From: an uncultured Clostridia bacterium
Lineage (GTDB): Bacteria > Bacillota > Clostridia > UBA1381
Length of the DNA stretch: 6,335 nt
Reading direction: 5' to 3'
Assembly (NCBI GenBank): GCA_905236685.1
Contig: CAJOPD010000053.1
Span: forward strand, 1-6,335
The number at the start of each line of letters is the position of its first letter. Position 1 is the first letter of the stretch. The position numbers and the translations under genes are program-made. A model generated the notes under the pieces. It saw only the letters and a list, made by a program, of their open reading frames with translations, was not told the DNA's origin and searched no databases. Positions 1 through 5,445 of the stretch are shown piece after piece.

Positions 1-1
1 A

Positions 2-217
2 TATCAGCCGGGCGCATTTACCGCCGTTGCAGACGGGCAGATAAATGAGCCGATTGCCGAAAATTCCACCGTCTATAAAGCGTGTGAGGACGCTATGAAC
101 GGCTGGGACCCAAGCTACGGAGCAATTTATTATTTCAATCCTGAAACCGCAACAAACAAGTGGATATGGTCAAGACCGTTAATTATTCAAATAGGCAGAC
201 ACCGCTTTTGCAAGTAG
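2..217 (+). CDS. sleB: Spore cortex-lytic enzyme SleB, C-terminal part (gene cut by window start)
   Basis: The frame opening at base 2 gives 71 residues and a TAG stop; the start lies outside the window. What is seen is the C-terminal half of the cell wall hydrolase domain (Hydrolase_2, SleB/CwlJ type): YQPGAFTAVADGQIN near the left edge, then GWDPSYGAIYYFNPETA, then NKWIWSRP and a final IGRHRFCK. These blocks are typical of the family. Family knowledge: SleB is a lytic transglycosylase acting on muramic-delta-lactam cortex peptidoglycan during spore germination, exported into the spore. The catalytic glutamate and the peptidoglycan-binding N-terminal domain, if present, are upstream and cannot be assessed. 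The adjacent ypeB, 39 bases downstream on the same strand, favours SleB over the paralogue CwlJ, which does not need YpeB. Confidence 0.88.
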   Translation, partial: YQPGAFTAVADGQINEPIAENSTVYKACEDAMNGWDPSYGAIYYFNPETATNKWIWSRPLIIQIGRHRFCK

Positions 218-232
218 GTTTTCCTAAAACCT
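216..232 (+). other. Small hairpin between sleB and ypeB
   Basis: A 7-base perfect stem (AGGTTTT at 216-222, AAAACCT at 226-232) with a CCT loop begins on the last two bases of the sleB stop codon. No U-tract follows, so it is not a standard terminator. It could protect the sleB 3' end or tune expression of ypeB relative to sleB in a shared mRNA. The ypeB ribosome binding site at 242-248 lies just outside it. The function is inference only. Confidence 0.4.
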
Positions 233-241
233 TATAATATG

Positions 242-248
242 AAAGGAA
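242..248 (+). promoter_or_regulatory. ypeB ribosome binding site
   Basis: AAAGGAA sits 8 bases before the ATG at 257. This makes 257 the likely start rather than the in-frame ATG at 239, which lies upstream of this site and has no Shine-Dalgarno sequence of its own. Confidence 0.75.
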
Positions 249-256
249 TTGTTATT

Positions 257-1588
257 ATGAAAAGACGAAATCTATACTGGCTGTTTTCGGTGACGGTCAC
301 CGTGCTTGCCGTTTTCGGAATTTATGAATTTTACAGCGCCAAGGCGTACCGTCAGGGGCTTGAAGACAGCTATAACCGCGCATTTTTCGAGCTTACCGAT
401 TATGTGGACGACATTGACACACTTTTGGCAAAAAGTATGCTCGCAACCTCCGCAAGCGAAATGGCAAGTCTGTCGCAGGAGCTTTCGGTGCAGGCGACGG
501 CGGCAAAATCCTGTCTTGCGCAAATCCCCATAACCGAGGTTTCCTTGGACAAAACGGAAAAATTTTTGGCGCAGGTCGGCGATTATACCTACACGCTCAG
601 CCAGAACATCATAAACAAAAAGGCGATTTCGGAGGACGAGTACGAGAGCCTTTCTGCACTCGGCTCATATGCCGCAAGCCTCAATAACGCACTTGCCGAC
701 ATATCGCAAAAGGTGTATAGGGGCGAGCTCCGTTTCGGCAGAAATTCAAAAACAGGCGCGGGCGGTGTGGTTTATGCCGACAGCGGCGACCCGTTTTCCT
801 CCATTGAAAAGCAAATCGGCGAATACCCCGCCCTGATTTACGACGGTCCGTTCTCGGAGCATATTGAAAATATGAAACCCAAGCTTTTGGAAAACAAGAG
901 CGAGATTTCAAAGGACGCCGCCGCAAAAAAACTCGCCGACTTTTTGAACATTGACTCATCAAGCCTTGAATTTACAGGCGAAACGCAAAATTCCAATCTT
1001 CCCGTTTACCGATTTTCAGGAAAGCGCGGGAAAACCGACATTTGCGCAACAATAAGCAAGCAGGGCGGGTATGTTGTATATTTTTTGGGAACTCGCAGAG
1101 TTCGCCCTGAAACGCTTTCGGTTGAGGACGCAATAGCAAAGGCACGGGCGTTTCTTACAGAAAAGGGCTTTGAAAGTATGAAGGAAAGCTACTACGAAAA
1201 GAAGGACGGCGTTGCCACCGTGAATTTTGCATATCAGCAAAATAATGTGATATGCTATTCCGACTTGATTAAGGTGAAGGTTGCGCTTGATGACGGCGAA
1301 ATCATCGGTATGGAGGGCTTTGGCTATGTTATGAACCACCATTCGCGCGATATCAGGACGCCCGCACTCACTAAGCAGGACGCACGGGGCAGGGTGAGCA
1401 GCCGCCTCGCTATCGACAGCGTAAATATTGCGCTTATCCCCAAAGACTCCAAGCGGGAAGTGCTGTGCTATGAATTTAAAGGCACTTTTGGCGACAAAAA
1501 CTTTTTGATATATTTGAACGCCGAAACGGGCGCTGAGGAGGATATTCAGATTTTAATCGAGTCCCCCGACGGAATTTTGACGATATAG
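257..1588 (+). CDS. ypeB: Germination protein YpeB, SleB partner
   Basis: The protein is 443 residues from the ATG at 257, close to the roughly 450 of Bacillus YpeB. An in-frame ATG at 239 would add six residues but lacks a ribosome binding site. After a short basic start (MKRR), residues 7-24 form one hydrophobic segment, either an uncleaved signal anchor or a signal peptide, so the body is outside the cytoplasm. A helical N-terminal domain follows, with the family-like YNRAFFELTDYVDDID early on and YDGPFSEHIENMKPKLLE near residues 195-211. Three PepSY-like repeats can be read at about 217-282, 285-360 and 369-434; the second ends in VALDDGEIIG and the third in LIYLNAETGAEE. Family knowledge: YpeB and SleB depend on each other for stable deposition in the spore, and YpeB is processed at germination. 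Its place directly behind sleB implies co-transcription; a forespore-specific promoter would be upstream of the window. Confidence 0.93.
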   Translation: MKRRNLYWLFSVTVTVLAVFGIYEFYSAKAYRQGLEDSYNRAFFELTDYVDDIDTLLAKSMLATSASEMASLSQELSVQATAAKSCLAQIPITEVSLDKTEKFLAQVGDYTYTLSQNIINKKAISEDEYESLSALGSYAASLNNALADISQKVYRGELRFGRNSKTGAGGVVYADSGDPFSSIEKQIGEYPALIYDGPFSEHIENMKPKLLENKSEISKDAAAKKLADFLNIDSSSLEFTGETQNSNLPVYRFSGKRGKTDICATISKQGGYVVYFLGTRRVRPETLSVEDAIAKARAFLTEKGFESMKESYYEKKDGVATVNFAYQQNNVICYSDLIKVKVALDDGEIIGMEGFGYVMNHHSRDIRTPALTKQDARGRVSSRLAIDSVNIALIPKDSKREVLCYEFKGTFGDKNFLIYLNAETGAEEDIQILIESPDGILTI

Positions 1589-1589
1589 A

Positions 1590-1618
1590 AAAAGCTACCG
1601 CATTTCGCGGTAGCTTTT
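1590..1618. terminator. Bidirectional intrinsic terminator between ypeB and xerD
   Basis: A perfect 12-base stem (AAAAGCTACCGC at 1590-1601, its complement at 1607-1618) has a 5-base loop. Read on the plus strand it ends in TTTT just after ypeB; on the minus strand it ends in TTTTT just after the recombinase gene. The two genes converge here, so one hairpin serves both. The TAA stop of the minus-strand gene (1617-1619) overlaps the base of the stem. Confidence 0.9.
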
Positions 1619-2501
1619 ATGCTCTTGGGTGCGCTTTTTCGTAAACTTGTTTTATGCGCGTATCCATAATTTTTTCGTACACTTGCGTTGAAGATATATC
1701 GGTATGCCCCAAAAGCTGCCGTATTGCCTCCAAATCCGCGCCGTTCTGCAAAAGGTGCATTGCAAAGGAATGTCTTATCGCATAAGGCGTTATCTCCTTT
1801 TTTATCCCTGCACTTCTGCCGTAGCTTTTTAATATTTTCCAAAATCCCTGACGCGACATTTTTGTGCCGTTCCTGTTCAAAAACAGATATTTCACGCTGT
1901 CGTATGAAACAAGCTTCGGTCTTGCCTTATCGAGATATGTTTTTACTGCCGAAACCGCTTTTCTGCCCATCGGCACTACCCTTTCGTGCGTTTTTGTACG
2001 GCATCTTAAAAAGCCTTGCTTTAAATTTATATCGTCCACCGTCAATTCAATTATTTCCGAAACCTTTATCCCCGTCGCGTACAAAAGTTCAAGCATTGCC
2101 TTGTCCCGTATCCCCCTTGTTTCGGAGCTTTTTGGCTGGCTCAGCAAAAGCTCGGCTTCCGCCGCTGTTAAAAATTCCGGCTCTTTTTTGTCAAGCGGCG
2201 GCGGAGAAATGTTCAAGGTCGGGTCCTTTATTTTTTCGCCGCTCGAAATGATATACCCGTAAAACGCCCTTAACGCCGCTAAGCTTCGCGAAACGGTCGC
2301 CGCGGCTTTTCCGCTTTTTTTCATCTGCAAAAGATAGGTTACAACGGTCATTTTATCCGCTTTTAAGGGAGTTTTTATTCCGTTTTCTTTGAGATAGTCT
2401 ATGTACTTTGCAATATCCCGCTTATATGAAATAACCGTATTGTATGAATTTTCACGCGTGCCCGTCATATACATCACAAAAGACTCCAACAATTCTTCCA
2501 T
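1617..2501 (-). CDS. xerD: Tyrosine recombinase of the XerC/XerD type, with atypical catalytic residues
   Basis: The protein is 294 residues, the usual Xer length. Residues 1-85 are a SAM-like core-binding domain (NSYNTVISYKRDI, then LAALRAFYGYI); about 107-290 are the catalytic domain. Aligned by eye with E. coli XerD, the hairpin lysine is K170 (in RTKTHER, one residue shorter than GKGNKER), the Arg of H-x-x-R is R243, the second His is H266 (LLGHTDISSTQVY) and the nucleophile is Y275. The first catalytic Arg is replaced by K146 (ATGIKVSEI) and the His of H-x-x-R by Y240 (TPYAIRHSF). The ending KAHPRA is XerD-like. Family role: resolving chromosome dimers at dif with a partner recombinase. 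Lying downstream of a SpoIIM-like gene recalls the B. subtilis spoIIM-fur-xerD order and favours the chromosomal XerD over a mobile integrase. The ATG is preceded by AGGAG at 6 bases. Whether it is fully active alone is uncertain because of the substitutions. Confidence 0.85.
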   Translation of the reverse strand: MEELLESFVMYMTGTRENSYNTVISYKRDIAKYIDYLKENGIKTPLKADKMTVVTYLLQMKKSGKAAATVSRSLAALRAFYGYIISSGEKIKDPTLNISPPPLDKKEPEFLTAAEAELLLSQPKSSETRGIRDKAMLELLYATGIKVSEIIELTVDDINLKQGFLRCRTKTHERVVPMGRKAVSAVKTYLDKARPKLVSYDSVKYLFLNRNGTKMSRQGFWKILKSYGRSAGIKKEITPYAIRHSFAMHLLQNGADLEAIRQLLGHTDISSTQVYEKIMDTRIKQVYEKAHPRA

Positions 2502-2507
2502 AAACCG

Positions 2508-2512
2508 CTCCT
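2508..2512 (-). promoter_or_regulatory. Ribosome binding site of the xerD-like gene
   Basis: AGGAG on the minus strand lies 6 bases before the ATG at 2501-2499, fixing that start. Confidence 0.75.
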
Positions 2513-2543
2513 ATCCCCCTTTTTTCGCTCTTTTTGGACTTTA

Positions 2544-2571
2544 ATTATACCACAAAAATCCTGTTTGTCCA
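2544..2571 (-). promoter_or_regulatory. Sigma-A-type promoter for the xerD-like gene
   Basis: On the minus strand, TGGACA (2571-2566, five of six matches to TTGACA) is followed after 16 bases by a perfect TATAAT (2549-2544). The bases TGG just before the -10 box also make it an extended -10. Transcription would start near 2537, about 35 bases before the ATG. It lies in the 79-base gap after the SpoIIM-like gene, so the recombinase can be expressed in vegetative cells independently of sporulation genes upstream. Confidence 0.7.
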
Positions 2572-2580
2572 GCACTTTTT

Positions 2581-3141
2581 TCAGGCGCTTTTTAACAGTC
2601 CCGACGCCCATTTTACAAATATTGGTGACGCTGCCCCTTTAATTAGTGTATCAGCACAAAATATAGCGGCAAGAAAAACTGTTGCCCAGAAAAATCTTTT
2701 GTAAATTGCGCCTCTTTCATACCTGTTCAAAAGCCCGCTTGCGTTCAAGCCGCCGTAATATATTGACGCGGGCACCAAAACAGCCGCCGAAATTATATTC
2801 GGAATACAGATATAAATACCCCTTGCGCCGTAAAGCCGCAGCGCCGCCATAAGCGAAAAACCTGTTAAATACCCCTTTGCAAGCATTGCCCCCGCAATCA
2901 GCCAGACAAGCGGCTTAATCAGGCTTCCGACGGCAAGAAGCGCAAAAATTTTTACATTGTCCTTCGCGGCGGTTTTTACGCCCTTTTGCGCGGCGGTATC
3001 ATACTCGGCAATCCCCTGTTCAAGATAATTATACATTTCCTCAGCGTCGGAAAGCCTGACCTCTCTCACCGCTCCCGCCAGCACTCCGCCCGCATATATC
3101 AAAAACAGCGCTATCATAAGCACTTTCCTCAATTTTGTCAC
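2581..3141 (-). CDS. spoIIM: Stage II sporulation protein M-like membrane protein
   Basis: The 186-residue protein is strongly hydrophobic, with likely membrane segments near residues 7-24, 63-86, 90-104, 108-130 and 149-168, in line with the five expected of SpoIIM. Family-like features are a central AKGYLTGFSLMAAL stretch (G-rich, basic, then GF), YGARGIY, and the P-x-N of IPNII. SpoIIM normally has about 200-215 residues, so this is a short, divergent member. Family knowledge: SpoIIM anchors the SpoIID-SpoIIP peptidoglycan-degrading machine in the mother-cell membrane during engulfment and is under sigma-E in B. subtilis; I could not find a clear sigma-E promoter here. The neighbouring xerD-like gene downstream supports the call, as in B. 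subtilis. The GTG at 3141 follows AAAAGGGGA at 7 bases. An ATG at 3117 behind AGGAAA is an alternative start giving 178 residues. It could also be another small member of the same membrane family (PF01944). Confidence 0.72.
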   Translation of the reverse strand: MTKLRKVLMIALFLIYAGGVLAGAVREVRLSDAEEMYNYLEQGIAEYDTAAQKGVKTAAKDNVKIFALLAVGSLIKPLVWLIAGAMLAKGYLTGFSLMAALRLYGARGIYICIPNIISAAVLVPASIYYGGLNASGLLNRYERGAIYKRFFWATVFLAAIFCADTLIKGAASPIFVKWASGLLKSA

Positions 3142-3193
3142 AAAAAAATCCCCTTTTGCAATTAGTAGTACATACTATTCGCAAAAAGGGGAT
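3142..3193 (-). terminator. Terminator-like hairpin after the aminotransferase gene, overlapping the spoIIM ribosome binding site
   Basis: On the minus strand the arm 3193-3181 (ATCCCCTTTTTGC) pairs with 3159-3148 (GCAAAAGGGGAT), 12 base pairs with one bulged T. Inside it TAGTA (3177-3173) pairs with TACTA (3167-3163) around a 5-base loop. Seven T residues (3148-3142) follow directly, as in an intrinsic terminator; the plus strand has no T-run on its side, so it works in the minus direction only. It begins 11 bases after the aminotransferase stop codon. The GTG start of the next gene is the base right after the T-run. Confidence 0.85.
3149..3157 (-). promoter_or_regulatory. spoIIM ribosome binding site inside a hairpin arm
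   Basis: AAAAGGGGA on the minus strand is 7 bases (all T) before the GTG at 3141. It is entirely contained in the 3' arm of the terminator-like hairpin, so it would be base-paired in any mRNA that reads through from the aminotransferase gene and free in an mRNA that starts inside the loop or 3' arm. Confidence 0.6.
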
Positions 3194-3204
3194 AAAATTC
3201 CGAA

Positions 3205-4392
3205 TTATCTGAGAAGTTTTAAGAAGTTCCTCAGCCTTTCTATGCCTTTTTTGATACTTTCCATATCAACGGCGTATGACCAGCGCACATAATTCGGCGC
3301 GTCAAAGCCCACTCCCGATACAACCGCAACCTTTGCAGCTTCTAAGAAAAGTCTTGAAAAATCGTCCGCATTTTTGATTACTTCTTTTCCAAGTCTTTTT
3401 CCCAAAACTCCGTCAATATTCATCATAATATAGAACGCGCCGTGCGGTTTCAGGCAGGAAACACCGTCCGTTTCATTTATTGCGTCCACAAAAAAGTCGC
3501 GTCTCTTTTTGAATTCATCGCGCATTTTTATGACTTCTGAAAGACCGCCCGAAAGCGCGGCAACAGCCGCCGCCTGAGCGATTGAGTTGGGGTTTGACGC
3601 TCCGTGCGACTGAATACTTGCCATTGCTTTTGCGATTTCGCTGTTTGCCGCGGCATAACCGATACGCCAGCCCGTCATAGCAAATGTTTTTGAGGCTCCG
3701 TTTATCGTTATTGTACGATTTTTTATCTCCTCGCCCAAGGACGCAATACTTGTATGCCTGCCCTCATAAATAAGATGCTCATAAACCTCGTCCGATATGA
3801 CATACAAGTCCTTTTCCACCGCAAAATCGGCAATTTCCCTTATCTCCGCTTCGGTATATACCATACCGGTAGGATTTGACGGACTGTTTAAAACAATTGC
3901 CTTTGTTTTAGGCGTTAACGCCTTTTCAAAATCCCTTACGGTAGCCTTAAAATCATTTTTTTCGGTCGTTTTTACCGCTACCGGAACACCGTCCGCAAGC
4001 TTTACCATTTCAGGATAGCTCACCCAATAAGGTGACGGTATAAGCACCTCGTCGCCTGCGTCCAAAATCGCCAGAAATGCGTTCATAAGCGAGTGTTTTG
4101 CTCCGTTTGAAACAACTATCTGCGACGGCTCATATGAAATCCCGTTTTCACGCAAAAATTTGTCCGCAACCGCTTTTCTGAGTTCGGGCGTTCCCGCTGC
4201 CGCAGTATATTTTGTTTTTCCCTCCATCATCGCGCGGATTGCCGCGTCTTTAATGTATTGCGGCGTGTCAAAATCGGGCTCGCCGCAGCCAAAGCCTACG
4301 GCGTCCTCCCCGTTTGCACACATTTCCTTGTATTTTGAATCAACCGCAAGCGTCGGCGAGGGTGTTATTCTTTTTGCTTTTTCTGAAATCAT
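3205..4392 (-). CDS. Pyridoxal-phosphate aspartate aminotransferase, class I
   Basis: The protein is 395 residues from the ATG at 4392, which has GGAGG 5 bases upstream. The frame is open for 14 more codons but those fall in an AT-rich leader. Fold type I features are clear: GEPDFDTP (37-44), KTKYTAAAGTPELR (59-72), SPYWVSYPEM with the aromatic W123, SPSNPTG with N173, SDEVYEH with D201 and Y204, the Schiff-base lysine K235 in SKTFAMTGWRIGY, R243 for the phosphate, and R370 in YVRWSYA for the substrate carboxylate. The lysine in SNGAK (K99) resembles the bacterial AspAT subgroup of Bacillus and Thermus. Family role: interconverting aspartate and 2-oxoglutarate with oxaloacetate and glutamate in the cytoplasm; relatives of this subgroup also act on aromatic amino acids or prephenate, so the exact substrate is open. 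It is a single gene with its own promoter and terminator. Symbols aspB or aspC would both be defensible. Confidence 0.93.
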   Translation of the reverse strand: MISEKAKRITPSPTLAVDSKYKEMCANGEDAVGFGCGEPDFDTPQYIKDAAIRAMMEGKTKYTAAAGTPELRKAVADKFLRENGISYEPSQIVVSNGAKHSLMNAFLAILDAGDEVLIPSPYWVSYPEMVKLADGVPVAVKTTEKNDFKATVRDFEKALTPKTKAIVLNSPSNPTGMVYTEAEIREIADFAVEKDLYVISDEVYEHLIYEGRHTSIASLGEEIKNRTITINGASKTFAMTGWRIGYAAANSEIAKAMASIQSHGASNPNSIAQAAAVAALSGGLSEVIKMRDEFKKRRDFFVDAINETDGVSCLKPHGAFYIMMNIDGVLGKRLGKEVIKNADDFSRLFLEAAKVAVVSGVGFDAPNYVRWSYAVDMESIKKGIERLRNFLKLLR

Positions 4393-4397
4393 TTTTG

Positions 4398-4402
4398 CCT
4401 CC
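4398..4402 (-). promoter_or_regulatory. Aminotransferase ribosome binding site
   Basis: A perfect GGAGG on the minus strand is 5 bases before the ATG at 4392. It decides the start against the longer open frame beginning at 4434. Confidence 0.85.
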
Positions 4403-4407
4403 GATTT

Positions 4408-4432
4408 GAAATTTTTAATTATAAAAAATTTC
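4408..4432 (-). repeat. Perfect AT-rich inverted repeat in the aminotransferase leader
   Basis: GAAATTTTT (4408-4416) and AAAAATTTC (4424-4432) form a perfect 9-base dyad around 7 bases. It lies between the predicted promoter and the ribosome binding site, in the 5' untranslated leader. It could be an operator or a weak RNA hairpin; with eight A:T pairs in nine it could also reflect base composition. Confidence 0.45.
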
Positions 4433-4455
4433 ATTTTTCTATAAAAACTTATGTA

Positions 4456-4484
4456 ATTATACTACTTAAAGACAAAAAATGCAA
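4456..4484 (-). promoter_or_regulatory. Sigma-A-type promoter for the aminotransferase gene
   Basis: On the minus strand TTGCAT (4484-4479) and a perfect TATAAT (4461-4456) are separated by 17 bases. The -35 box matches the consensus only in TTG, so the promoter leans on the -10. The start would be near 4449, leaving a leader of about 57 bases. Confidence 0.6.
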
Positions 4485-4499
4485 CATTTATGTCTTAAA
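4466..4499. repeat. Imperfect inverted repeat flanking the aminotransferase -35 box
   Basis: TTAAAGACA (4466-4474) and TGTCTTAAA (4491-4499) match as inverted repeats in eight of nine positions, with 16 bases between. The dyad centre is in the -35 box. It may be an operator, or the stem of a weak hairpin ending the dipeptidase operon, since the same region lies downstream of that gene. Neither role is shown by the sequence. Confidence 0.35.
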
Positions 4500-4514
4500 A
4501 ACATCAAAATTCCT

Positions 4515-4535
4515 AAACAAAATTTCTTTTTGTTT
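4515..4535 (-). other. Weak AT-rich hairpin downstream of the dipeptidase gene
   Basis: AAACAAAA (4515-4522) and TTTTGTTT (4528-4535) pair over 8 bases around a 5-base loop, starting 20 bases after the dipeptidase stop. Only one pair is G:C and no separate T-run follows, so it is a poor terminator candidate. No better one is visible before the aminotransferase promoter. Confidence 0.3.
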
Positions 4536-4555
4536 TTGAGGTTTCCTGTGCATAT

Positions 4556-5443
4556 TCAACAATTATATGCCTTTAATACCCTCAAAAAGTTGCTTTCAGC
4601 GATTTTTTGCCTGATTTTTGTGCTGTACGGAAGTTCTTTTATAAGCTTTTCAAGGCTTTCCGCTCCGCTTACGCCTTGCGGCAATTTGTCAACTCCGTCA
4701 AAATCACAGCCAAGACCTATATTATCCTCACCGCCGAGCGCTAAAAATCGGGCAATATGCTCCTTTATACTATCTCCCAGAAATTCAGGGTATAGATTTA
4801 TTCCCGCCACGCCGCCGCTTTCCTTTATTGCAAGAAACTGCCTGTCGGTGAGATTTCTTTTGTGATTTTTAACCGCCTTCGAGTTTGAATGGCTGGCGCA
4901 AATCGGTTTTTTGAAAATCCGAATTGCATCAAAAAAGGATTTTTCGCTTAAATGCGACACATCTAAAATAATTCCCTGCCTGTCCATTTCTTCAATTGCC
5001 TCTTTGCCAAACTCCGTAAGCCCCGTGTCCTCTTCCTCCATAATGCCGCACGCCATTTTATTCCTGAAATTCCAGGTGGGCGCTATCATAAAAACGCCCA
5101 TTTTTTTGAGCTTTTGTATGTCGGACACACTTTCCACACATTCTGCGCCTTCTATGCTCAAAAAGGCGTTGTATTTTGCATTTTTTGAAACAAAATCCTC
5201 ATAATTTCTGCATATATTTACGCCGTTTTTCTGCATCTCATTATAAAAAATCTCCGCAAGCTCTTTTACATAACCTCTGCTTATATCCTTTTTTTCGGGC
5301 GGTGTAAAAATCGCGAAAACCTGCGTATATCCTTCATATTTCGTCATTCGCGCAAAATCAATATGCAGGTTATTTTCCGCAAAGCTCTGCTTTTTTTCGT
5401 ACATTTCGTAAAGCGTATCACAGTGCGCGTCAAAAATTCTCAT
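4556..5443 (-). CDS. Peptidase M19 family dipeptidase (membrane/renal dipeptidase type)
   Basis: The protein is 295 residues from the ATG at 5443, close to the usual length of bacterial M19 enzymes of about 300-320. The binuclear zinc ligands are visible: H7 and D9 in DAHCDT, E98 in SIEGAE, H164 in DVSHLSEKSF and H185 in CASHSNS, with NHKRNLTD and GLGCDFDGVD (D247) completing the substrate pocket. The tail SNFLRVLKAY is typical. No signal peptide or anchor is present, so it should be cytoplasmic despite the family name. Family role: hydrolysis of dipeptides, often including those with a D-residue; the natural substrate here is unknown. A TTG at 5449 overlapping the yraN stop as TTGA is an alternative start 5 bases after AAGGAA, against 11 bases for the ATG. 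It is the last gene of the rnhB-yraN operon. Confidence 0.92.
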   Translation of the reverse strand: MRIFDAHCDTLYEMYEKKQSFAENNLHIDFARMTKYEGYTQVFAIFTPPEKKDISRGYVKELAEIFYNEMQKNGVNICRNYEDFVSKNAKYNAFLSIEGAECVESVSDIQKLKKMGVFMIAPTWNFRNKMACGIMEEEDTGLTEFGKEAIEEMDRQGIILDVSHLSEKSFFDAIRIFKKPICASHSNSKAVKNHKRNLTDRQFLAIKESGGVAGINLYPEFLGDSIKEHIARFLALGGEDNIGLGCDFDGVDKLPQGVSGAESLEKLIKELPYSTKIRQKIAESNFLRVLKAYNC

Positions 5444-5445
5444 AG

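Noticed and set aside
233..238. TATAAT just before ypeB as a separate promoter
   Set aside because: There is no -35 box at 16-18 bases, the hexamer is only 19 bases from the preferred ATG and overlaps its leader, and sleB-ypeB co-transcription explains expression.
1688..2262. Two plus-strand open frames of 187 and 132 codons opposite the recombinase gene
   Set aside because: They lie wholly antisense to a clearly recognisable protein, lack ribosome binding sites and have low-complexity Ser/Leu/Pro/Arg-rich translations typical of reverse-frame shadows.
1617..2501. Recombinase as an integrase of a mobile element
   Set aside because: There is no excisionase, repressor, direct repeat or tRNA nearby; length, tail and the SpoIIM-like neighbour fit a chromosomal Xer protein.
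2550..2583. Terminator after the spoIIM-like gene
   Set aside because: Only 3-4 base pairs (CTG/CAG or CCTG/CAGG) can form before the T-run, too weak to call; some read-through into the recombinase gene is possible.
3160..3300. Sigma-E or sigma-G promoter upstream of the spoIIM-like gene
   Set aside because: ATA and CATA-like elements occur but at wrong spacing (for example 19 bases) or with poor matches, so none can be supported.
4393..4434. Fourteen-residue N-terminal extension of the aminotransferase
   Set aside because: The extension is encoded by AT-rich leader DNA with an inverted repeat, and the GGAGG site at 4402-4398 points to the internal ATG at 4392.
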